From Delphinapterus leucas (lineage: Eukaryota > Chordata > Mammalia > Artiodactyla > Monodontidae), in the NCBI RefSeq assembly GCF_002288925.2, contig NW_022098031.1, positions 5,637,371 through 5,701,370 of the forward strand: a stretch of 64,000 nt of DNA. Reading direction: 5' to 3'. This document shows positions 54,941 to 64,000 of this stretch, one piece after another. A model generated the notes under the pieces. That model had not been told where the DNA came from. It searched no databases and saw only the letters and a program-made list of their open reading frames with translations. The first letter of the stretch is position 1. Each line of letters begins with the position of its first letter. The position numbers and the translations under genes were made by a program.

Positions 54941-57900
54941 TTTGAGGCTAAATAAACAAGCATCAGGAGTGAGCCTGGCTCTGTCTACTTAAGTGAGAAA
55001 CTCAATGTTTCATTTGTTATGACAACTTCAAAGCATCTGTGGAAAATATGTGGTCACTGGACCATGATAATTGATATTTTTATGCAGATTGGCCAGATGA
55101 ACTGCAGAGCCATTTTCCGAGGTGATGCCTAGCAGTTTTGACCAGTGAGCAGGAACTCAGTATAAACATGTGGTTCTTCCATACCCATTTAAATGTCAGT
55201 GTGTGCACCAAGATATTACCAAGAGATATGTTTCCTCTTCTTTCCTTTTACAAATAAGATTGAACACATATAATCTCCCTTAGCCTAAGTTATGTGATCT
55301 TGTCCCACATCTTTATTGTTTTAAGCTTTCTTTTTTTCTCCCTTTCCTTAAAATGTATTCTCACTAAGGTAATTTAAATGATTTGGGGATCTTAAAATAC
55401 ATTTATATAGATTATAATGAAGGCTGATAACTTCTGTTAGAGTTAGACCTATTTGGCTTCAAGGGACTGACACTCACGTTACTATAAATATTGGAAAGTT
55501 ATTTCAACGATCAGTCAGGAGGCAGGGAATTTAGGAAACGTGAGGGACATTGAAGTGAGAGGATCGTATGGAGACAAACTAGACCCAAAGCTGAGACCTT
55601 CTTTCTTTTCTTCTGCCTTTGGCTCAGCAGTTACTTTTTCTGACACTGCTTCTCTTTTGCCTCACCCTCAACTTGGTATCTACACAGAGATTCTACCAAC
55701 ATCCATTGTGTATTTTCTTACAATCTCAGGTTACTTATATCTTCTATTCTCTCTCGGTCTTTCTCTCGGCAGCTTTTCAAACTGCCAACTGTTTTACTTT
55801 TTAAAGAGCAGTGACAAGATTGACGTCCAGTTGTTATTGTAGAGGTCACCCTGCCAGGCCAGGGCAGAGGCCACAGTGGAGTCCAGAAAATGGCTGCACT
55901 TGGGCCACAGCTGTAGCTTAGACAAATGGATTGGGGTGGTTTCTCTTAAAAGACCTTGTCGTTGTAACACGCACCACAATTGGCGTGTTTAACACAATTT
56001 GAGATTTTTAGGGATATTCGTATCTACTTATTAATCAGACTTTTAATTAGCTTCTCATTTGTTATGATTCTTCTAGCCATTATGTACACCAAGAAAATTT
56101 TCCTTACCCATTCATGCCAAGATTAATTTTTCCTAGGTGCTGTCACAGCACATGTCAGGTGGTCTTGTAATTGCCTGGGTGTCCCCTCCTTTGGGATATA
56201 AATTAATTTAGAACAGAGAGTATGTTATATTTATTACTAAACTCCTATTTTTTGTCTACCATATGGAAAGTAATCTAATAATATATATAATTATATAATA
56301 TATATATATAACCTTGAATGTGTACAGAGGATAAAACGTATTTGATTTGTCCATATCCATGAAGTAACTATTTAGAAAACACATCGATTCGCTATATAAT
56401 TTCATATGTTTAAAAACTTCAACTCATTATCTGCCACAAAGGGTAAGAAGCAGTATTAATTAAACACTATCATTAGGGCACACATCCTTTATGAATCTAT
56501 ACTGAATGACTTTAATGTAAATGGCTGTTTTAAATGATTATTTAAAGGTAATTGATTTTCTGCAAAACTCTCCTGTATACTTTTAGATGTTCAGAACATT
56601 TTCTCTATTATTTAAAAATGTGGAGCTTTTTATTATTGGCTGGTTCTGTCATTTCTTCTAGCTAAATATTTGACAGAAAAAATGTTTCCTCAAGTTGGCA
56701 TATTTTTCCCAGTTCAAAAATGTTCCAGTGACATTTTAGGCTAATTTTATTTTTACCAGTCAAAAAATTGTCCTTTTCACTGAGAAGGTTTTATTGCCAA
56801 GGAAGATTAACAGGTGGTGTCAAGAATAAGAAAACATGTCAGACTTTTGTACTTTTTCTGTCAATGGATCATTCATTTATTCAGTCATTCACAAGGTTAG
56901 TTCATTCTTTTAGAAGCAGTAGAGTCCTAGTTTACATTTTTCATATATTTAAATGATCTAATTACTGAGAGAACAGCCAGATAATATAAAACTCAGCCTG
57001 GTGTAATGGCAAATGTGGAAGCAAAACATGACAGTTCTTTCTTTAAAACTGTCTAGCGTTCCGGATATGAATACCCAAGATGCACTGGAGCTATTTATGA
57101 AAAATCAGAAGTTTCTCCTGCTGCCAAAGGCAGATATTTGTTGCTTTACTCTGCTCAGGTATTGCCATTTGTGGGGAACTCTCTGCTATGGCTGTAATCT
57201 TCAACCTGATTAGAATATTCATGAAAGGGAACTCTGCTATTCAAAGTGCAGAAAATAAAGAAATAAGATCTGCCAGAAAACATAAATAACACTTTTATTT
57301 ATGTCTAAATTCTTAAGAATAATATATTTCCCTGTAGAAGCTGTTGGAAAACAATATCTTATTGACATTACACTAAATGTTCTTGTCAGGCTGATAATCA
57401 TGTCATAGAGCCTGTTTTCCCCAAAGGGAAGGGTCTGAATTCTAATTTCTTCCACAGAAGCCTAGCCAGGCTCTGACATCCCTGAGCCTGGATGGCTTGG
57501 GGGCAGGAAGAGGTAGCTAAGCCCGTAGAAGAAGCCTAGACTTTACCTTCTTTAGGTGTGTCATTTTCTTGCTTTCATACTCCTTCCTCTAATATCTTTC
57601 CATCATAGTATTAATAATTATCACATCACCACATACACTTTGAAAATATTTAAAAAGAACCTGTTGGGAGAATGTTGCCAGAAGGAGAGGTTGATTCCTC
57701 TGCTTCTTTCTTAGCTTTGTTGTATTTCTTCCATTAAATTCTCAGGAGCTATGACCAGGGACTTTTATGAAAATCCAATAGCCTACAGTCTGTTTCTTAT
57801 GCATGTTGAGGACATGCTAAGAATGGCTATATTGTCTCCTTATAATCCTAACCTTTGTTCTGAGGTCAGTTCTACTTTGAGTCATATTTCCAATAAATGA

Positions 57901-57984
57901 AGAACTCCAGGAAGCTATTCCTTGGAAAATCAAGTCTTCTAAAAATAATAGTAGACATATTAATTAAAAGGTTAATGGAATAAT
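54941..57984. other. Unique AT-rich DNA, no gene seen
   Basis: About 3 kb without a recognisable repeat or exon. A (TA)-rich patch lies at 56279-56311. Open frames here (for example 55540-55842) show no domain or splice context. Confidence 0.5.
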
Positions 57985-58130
57985 AATATAATGATAACAT
58001 CTTTTATGTACATACTAAGTGCTGGCAAATACTGTTCTAAGTGCTTTCTAAGCAATAACTTATCTTTAGATGAAGAAAATAAGGTGCAGAACAGTTAAAT
58101 AACTTGTCTAAATAGGGACGAGAAGAAGCT
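57985..58130 (-). mobile_element. MIR relic, antisense
   Basis: 'CATACTAAGTGCTGGCAAATACTGTTCTAAGTGCTTTC' then 'TTAGATGAAGAAAATAAGGTGCAGAACAGTTAAATAACTTG' match the reversed MIR 3' half. Confidence 0.7.
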
Positions 58131-58464
58131 GAGTCAAGTGAGGCACTTTACTCTCGTGAAAAATGTAATAATGCCTACAAACCCAATAATCTGCATTAAT
58201 AATATTTAAAGCAATGAATTAAAAATCAAAAAATAAATCCATGATAAGCAAAATATCCATATTTAAAATAAAGACAGGTTGTGTTTGTCTTATGACCCAG
58301 TGTGATTGTACAGATTGTACAACCAGAGCAGGTGTTGTACCATCAATTCCCTGTTCCTGAGTGTGCGTGGTTGTCATGTCCTCTTGCTGGGCACGTTCAT
58401 GAAGGTTGACAGTGGTGTTCAAATGGATTTGGTAATTCAGAGATATATCTCTATGTATCTATCG
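58131..58464. other. Unique DNA
   Basis: No gene or repeat recognised. Confidence 0.5.
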
Positions 58465-58580
58465 TCTATCTACACACATACACATGTGTATATATATATA
58501 TATATAACTCATATATATATATATATAAACTCATATATACAGTATATCTATAAGACCTATGTGTGTATACATATAAAAGC
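58465..58580. repeat. TA/CA-rich low-complexity tract
   Basis: Compound (CA)n/(TA)n microsatellite: CACACATACACATGTG followed by two TATATATA runs separated by ACTCA. Likely unstable in length. Confidence 0.9.
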
Positions 58581-58664
58581 TGTATTAACTTTCTCTGCTT
58601 GGTTCAAAATAGAGAGGAATATTTAGATACATACATGTACATAGAGACATACATTTTCATTTTT

Positions 58665-58790
58665 GTCTGACTCCAGCATGGCTTGGCAGGCCCTGTGCCT
58701 AAGACTCTACAGCCAGTATCTGGCAGAGCCAGGATTTAAACCCAGGTGGTCTGGCATCAGAGTGCTCATTTTAATCTACAGACTGTCTCT
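58665..58790 (-). mobile_element. MIR relic, antisense
   Basis: 'CTACAGCCAGTATCTGGCAGAGCCAGGATTTAAACCCAGGTGGTCTGGCATCAGAGTGCTCATTTTAA' matches the reversed MIR core (CAGCTAGTAAGTGGCAGAGCCGGGATTCGAACCCAGG). Confidence 0.75.
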
Positions 58791-61700
58791 CTACTGATAA
58801 GAAATGTGCAGAGTTGGCATAAAAACACAGATTTTATTCCAGAGTCTCTTAATCTTCAAGTCAAGAAACTGAGGCATTGGCTGATATTTACAGACTATTG
58901 ATTATTCAGAATTTTTCACTGATGTTTGTTACTTGCATATCCTTTGTTGAAACGTGGCAGCTTGCATAGTTTTCCTTCTTTCCTTGGACTAGTGTATCTC
59001 CCCAAATTCAATTTCAGTTTTGTTAATGAAAAGTTTGTATGAAGAACAAGAAATATATAATTTTTAAATATTAAAAGTGCAATTATCATCTGAACTTTTA
59101 AAATATTTAACTCTTGAAATCAATAATATGCAACCAGAAATAATGTAATAATCATACTACTATATTGATAGCAGTTTCTCAAAGAAACACACCTCTGTGT
59201 AATATATGAAATGTACTGTTGGGTGCTCATTTTAAGGAATGTTTTAAACAAAATAAATATTGGATAATAATTTATATCAGCTGTGTGTGAATATCACATG
59301 AAATTATTACCATATTTTCTTTACATTGATGTGATCTTTCATAGTCTCATCTCTAAAATGAAGAGTAATTGGAAAATCTGTTTCTTCTAAAATCGTTATA
59401 CAATTTGGAATTATTTCTACTCATGGCAGTGCTTCCTTTTCCTCTTCTTTCTTTACTTTAATTAGTGAAGGTTTACTGCATTAATGTTTTCAGTGGTTCA
59501 TAGATATGTTCCATTGTTAGCATAGTTGAAAAGTAAATACTGCTTCAGCCGAAAGAGTTCATGCAAGTGAGGATTTTTTTTTTTCTTTTCTAATTTTCAC
59601 TGTATTTTTCAGTAAGTCTTTACCAGGAACTTCACATTTGTACAAAATTGAACACATATTTATATATGTGAAATATTTAATTTTCATTTTCTATTGATTG
59701 GATTGAACATTTGATAGTGTATATACTCCCCAAATTTTATTCTGAATTGTGGGATTCTGAGACTTTTTCTTTCTTTTGGCACCTTATTTTAAACTGAGAA
59801 CAGTTTTACATTAATATAAGAGTGATGGGGCGGGGATGGATTTCTCTAACTCTTAGGCAATTCTCTTTACTAATCTGGAAAGTAATTAGTTTGGAGAGCT
59901 GAGAGGCAGGCATAGTTATTATCAAAACAGTACTGGTATGTGAATTTGGGTTGGGCTTTAACTTAGGGTCATTCTCATCTGCAGAGTACTTCAGGGAAGT
60001 TTCATCTCCCTCCACTTAATTAGTTGAGAGCTACACTTGCATTTTTGTGAATAACAACTTTATACACTAACAAAAAAAAAGCAAGAATATCACATCCTCT
60101 CTTTCTGGATGGTAAGAAAATTTCCCCTATCTCTTTAAGTACGTTGTTTTTAGGTTCATATAAATAATTTGTGAGAAGAATCAGTGTTTGTAATTAATGA
60201 ACCTTATTTTTATACAAGGGGCATACAGGCCACTTTTTTCAAATTGACATTTGCAAATCACTCTTCCTGATAAATCTGTCCATAGTTCTGGTTGTAGTAG
60301 ACTGTTGAGTTTCTACAGAATTGATGCTATTACTCTAGAATATTCAGCCTTTCCCTTTCTTCTCATTTTTCCACATTTACTTGCATTGCTTCACTCTCTG
60401 GCAAAGTACCAAGCTATTTTCAGACCTTTCAGTCTCCTTTGTTGCATCCCTTCTTATCCTTTCTTTTGGACAGAATGAAAACTTTCCAAAATAAGCTTAT
60501 GAACTAAGGTTTTGCCAGGTGCTGCGTAATCAGCTGACCTATTTCAGATACAGTCATTTTTTCTCTCCACATTTCCTGCACTCACATGTGGATATTGTCA
60601 TACAGAGATATCTGTATGCAATGCCCAAGCAGTTATTTTCATTTCCTGATTTATAGAAGGCACATATTTATGGATGTCATTTAGTTTCTTCATTTTGCAA
60701 CTTCTCTAGGGCTATGTTTCCTTTAGGTTAGCTTCTTGTTATTTTTCTGAATGTGGTCCATGATTCTTTCGACCTCTGTGATTTTATTTGTACCAGTTTC
60801 TTCTCCTAAACACGAGATTCTTTTGGCATGCCTACTACAATGTTCATTAATCCTTTCCCAATCTATTCTTCATCACTAAATTCAGATGCTTCTGAGATGT
60901 TTACCAGGAGACTCGTCCTTTTCCTTCTCTGGACTCTCTGGCACGTTGTTGGCATTTTCTATATTCAGTAGTACATAAATATTCTCTCTCTACATGGCCT
61001 CTCTCTTTACAGGATATCACCTAAGGAAAGCTAACCATGTCATCTCTGTATCCCTTAGAGTACGAAACACAGCTTTCATTTCATGATACAACTAGTCCAT
61101 ATCAGAAATAAAAGATGAAGATTTATATAAACTGTTAACCAAATGTCAAAGAAGACTGAACCTTTAGGCATTGTAATTCAGAGGTCAGTGAAGACAATTT
61201 CTTCCTAAATCCGAGGCTTGAAACCTGGCTGCCTTTGTGTAGCACACATCTAATGGGAGGTTCTGAAAATTGAAAAGAGACTCTTCCATTTTCTAGTCAT
61301 GTTTCAAATAGTTCTTTTTGAGAGGCACATGTATTCTATTTTAGAGAATGTATAGGACATTGTGTTTGCCAAATTTACACAAATTCTGTTTTTTACAGTA
61401 TCATTGAATAAACACAAAGATTTCTAAGGGCTAAAGAACAGGATAGGTATATTACCTGTTCTTACTCTATATATTAAATTTGGTTTCTATTTTTAAAATA
61501 TTCACTTTATATCTGGGCCTTCTTTTGCAAACAGAGTACTAACATTGTGAATAAGCCCCCATCTTGAATGCTTAACAGTGAGAAAAATGTCTGACTCGCC
61601 TACTTGTATTCCACTGAGTGGTAACATTTCACCAAAATTGCTTAGAAAGATTTTTGCACAAAGTAGTCAAAGAGGATTTTTAGATAGTTATAGTAGGTCA

Positions 61701-62007
61701 AGACTGAGGATTAAACTGCACAGCTTCAAAGAATCTATTAAAACCATGCAAAACTTTATGAATAATATGATTAATTCATAAAACCAGTATTACCTGTGGA
61801 ATGGCCAATGAATATAGCTGAGTAGGCACAACCTAAGAAAAAACTTAAATTTAAAAAATTACAATAAAAAGTGTGAGCATCTGTTGATGAAAAGATAGGC
61901 ATGTAGGATATCTTTAAGCTGAGTTCACCCATATGGAAAATACATATATTGAATTTAAACAGTGTATAGTATCCCTGGAGTACAGGAGGCAAATGGAGTT
62001 TGATGAG
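58791..62007. other. Unique AT-rich DNA, no gene seen
   Basis: About 3.2 kb with no recognisable repeat or exon, the longest repeat-free stretch here. Open frames (60251-60478, 61578-61781) have no domain I recognise. Confidence 0.5.
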
Positions 62008-62100
62008 TTCGTTTATTCAACTAAGTGCCAGGTGCTGTTCTAGGCACAGGGAATACCGCTGTGAAATTTTCTCTCTTTTACTTCATGGATCTCTAGTGAT
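62008..62100 (-). mobile_element. L2 3' end relic, antisense
   Basis: 'TCGTTTATTCAACTAAGTGCCAGGTGCTGTTCTAGGCACAGGGAATACCGCTGTGAA' matches the reversed L2 3' end (GTGCCAGGCACTGTTCTAGGCGCTGGGGATACAGCAGTGAA). Confidence 0.75.
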
Positions 62101-63767
62101 TCTTTCATATGTGGTTTATTGGTGCTATTGCGAGTCATGCATTCCAGTATGAAGAGAGATAAATGCATAACACTGCAAAGAAATGAAATATGAGATACAT
62201 CTGAAAAGAAAAAAGGACTTAATTTTCAAAGAGTAATGTGGTATTCAAGAAACTTTCTATAAACAATACAGTGTTCCTGGACAAGTGTAATTGGGCTGTG
62301 ATTAAAAGTGTTCATTTGTACTTTTCTTTATTCCCTTGAGTCATGAAGTCTCTTTATGCTCAGATACCCAAGTAATAGATCATTAATTGTAACCACCCAT
62401 ATTTGTTCCTTTTCAATGCAATTCTATTTTAAGCATGAAAGAGAATCAAATGGCACATTACCAAAGGGTAAAAATTAGTGGAGATGAAGGATTTTAGGAC
62501 AGTGTGAAAAGCTACTTTGCATCATCAAGATTTCTGCTAAATATTTAGAGACAGAGATGGGGGTAGAAACATTTCACCATTTTTCTCTAATGAATATAGC
62601 GTCACCTCTACATCATGTTAGGGACATGCTTTTAATCAGAAAGAACTCTTTACAAGGTGGAAAGAATATTTACTTAGGTTATTGAGTAGCTTTGAGTTTG
62701 TATAAACATCAAGAAACATGGCAATCCAGCTCTCAACTTTTGTCAATTGGTGGGAATCTGATAAAATACCGCTGGGAAGTGTCTCTAGTGAACATGGCTT
62801 AGAGACCACATAAATAGCATCTTAGGAGTTTCAGCATCTTCAAATATCTCCATTTGACACAGCTCCCCTCTGCATAAGGAATTCAGATTTAGTCCCAGAC
62901 CAGCAAGTTTAGAACCTAAATTAGACATAACACAACCAGGGCTATATATATACTCTGTAGAAAGGTGAATAATGGGATAGAGAATGAACTCTTGAGATTC
63001 AATGAAGCACTGAAGCAATATCAGTAGACTACCAGGAAAAAGAAAATCTTTAGGATGTTTTCTCCTTAATTAGATGGGGAAATCTGACTGTTTTATAGAT
63101 CTGTGACTTGTAAATGGCAGTAACCTCACATTCTGTTTCTTTTTATTCTCACACTTAGTGAAGTACTCTAATTCCTCTGCATACAAATACATGTTGTTGA
63201 CCAATTATTAGGGAAAAGCATAAAATCAGAAGACATGAGTTTTTTTTCTATAGATCTAGAATATTAAAAGCTGAAATAGACATGAGGTTGAGAGAGACAT
63301 TATGGTTATAACCAGTAAAATCAGCCTGAATTAAAAAAATTTTGCCATTCAATAGCCCGGGGACCAGATTCTCAAAATATTTCTCCTAACTATTTATAAA
63401 ACCAAGGCTTCATTGCATAATATATCTATGTTCACTTGGAATTAAACACATGCACAGCAGGACAAATGGCACAGCCACCCCTGTCTCTACCAGTAGTACC
63501 AAGGAACGTGGTTGTGGAAGATGTGATAATTATTTTTTAAGACAACAATTTCAAAGAAATTTGGGAATGTATTTCAAATTTCCATGCATTTTTCTTGCTA
63601 ATCTGATAGTGAATAAAAATATCTAAATTAATCTGATTCATTTTTGTTTTAAAACCATATAGCTCTGTGAGATAATTATTCATTCATATATTCAAAATAG
63701 AAAAAATACATAATGCTTGGAAAAATACTTTTTGAGAATATACTTAGGATTTTTTTAAAAAAGGAAT
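62101..63767. other. Unique AT-rich DNA, no gene seen
   Basis: No coding sequence or repeat recognised up to the terminal SINE. Confidence 0.5.
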
Positions 63768-64000
63768 ATGGAGCTTCCTGGTGGCACAGTTATTAAGAGT
63801 CCGCCTACCAATTCAGGGGACATTGGTTTGATCCCTGGTCAGGGAAGATCCCACATGCTGGGGAGCAACTAAGCCCGTGCGCCATAACTAGTGAGCCTGT
63901 GCTCCAGAGGCGGCGAGCCACAACTACTGAACCCCGCATGCCCTAGAGCCCGCATGCTGCAACTACTGAGCCCATGCACTGCAATTACTGAAGCCCATGC
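63768..64000 (+). mobile_element. CHR-type SINE, long form, cut by window end
   Basis: Sense head GAGCTTCCTGGTGGCACAGTTATTAAGAGTCC, B-box-like GGTTTGATCCC, and the long-form body with repeated 'CAACTACTGA' segments. More diverged than the other copies. The tail lies beyond the window. Confidence 0.93.

Noticed and set aside
55540..55842. 100-codon open frame with hydrophobic stretch
   Set aside because: Low-complexity Leu/Phe/Ser composition from T-rich DNA, no signal of conservation or known domain.

Overview
This is mammalian nuclear DNA, almost certainly from a cetacean (whale or dolphin) or a close relative. The evidence is nine copies of the tRNA-derived CHR-type SINE, with heads of the form GGGCTTCCCTGGTGGCGCAGTGG or the reverse complement; several have clean target-site duplications (TSDs). 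LINE-1 copies are of the cetartiodactyl type, and older L2, MIR, MLT1 and hAT relics lie beneath them. The background is AT-rich and contains no host exon, tRNA, rRNA or CpG-island gene promoter that I can support. Every long open reading frame is either a broken L1 reading frame, a SINE read in translation, or a repeat artefact. The window therefore looks like a gene desert or the inside of a very large intron.

Layout. 1-10.3 kb: unique AT-rich DNA with an old antisense L1 split by a CHR SINE, a weak LTR-like segment, a second CHR SINE, a MIR and an L2 fragment. 10.3-12.3 kb: a 5'-truncated sense L1 with a broken ORF2. 13.4-16.2 kb: an MLT1-type LTR and a well-bounded ERV1-type solo LTR (6-bp perfect terminal inverted repeat, 4-bp TSD). 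16.3-23.3 kb: a nested stack, with an L2 split by an old L1, which is split by a short L1 3' end and by a younger L1 that retains its 5'UTR promoter; the younger L1 has a CHR SINE at an internal deletion junction. 24-36 kb: an LTR-like segment, two long-form and one short-form CHR SINEs, and MIR and L2 relics. 36.8-45 kb: a long ancient L1M-type relic, a diverged 145-160 bp direct repeat 1.4 kb apart, L2 copies, a CHR SINE and a hAT relic. 45.4-51 kb: a second nested stack, with an old sense L1 interrupted by two L1s with 5' inversions; one contains a perfect 183-bp tandem repeat and the other carries a MER1-like hAT element. 51-64 kb: mostly unique AT-rich DNA with CHR SINEs and MIR/L2 relics, ending inside a CHR SINE cut by the window edge.

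Nothing here acts together as a gene system. The value of the window lies in its insertion order (a relative chronology of retrotransposons), several mechanistic signatures (twin-priming inversions, a SINE at a deletion junction, premature L1 polyadenylation) and a few small local duplications. Family names come from recall of consensus features; no database search was run. I found no candidate for an undescribed molecular system.
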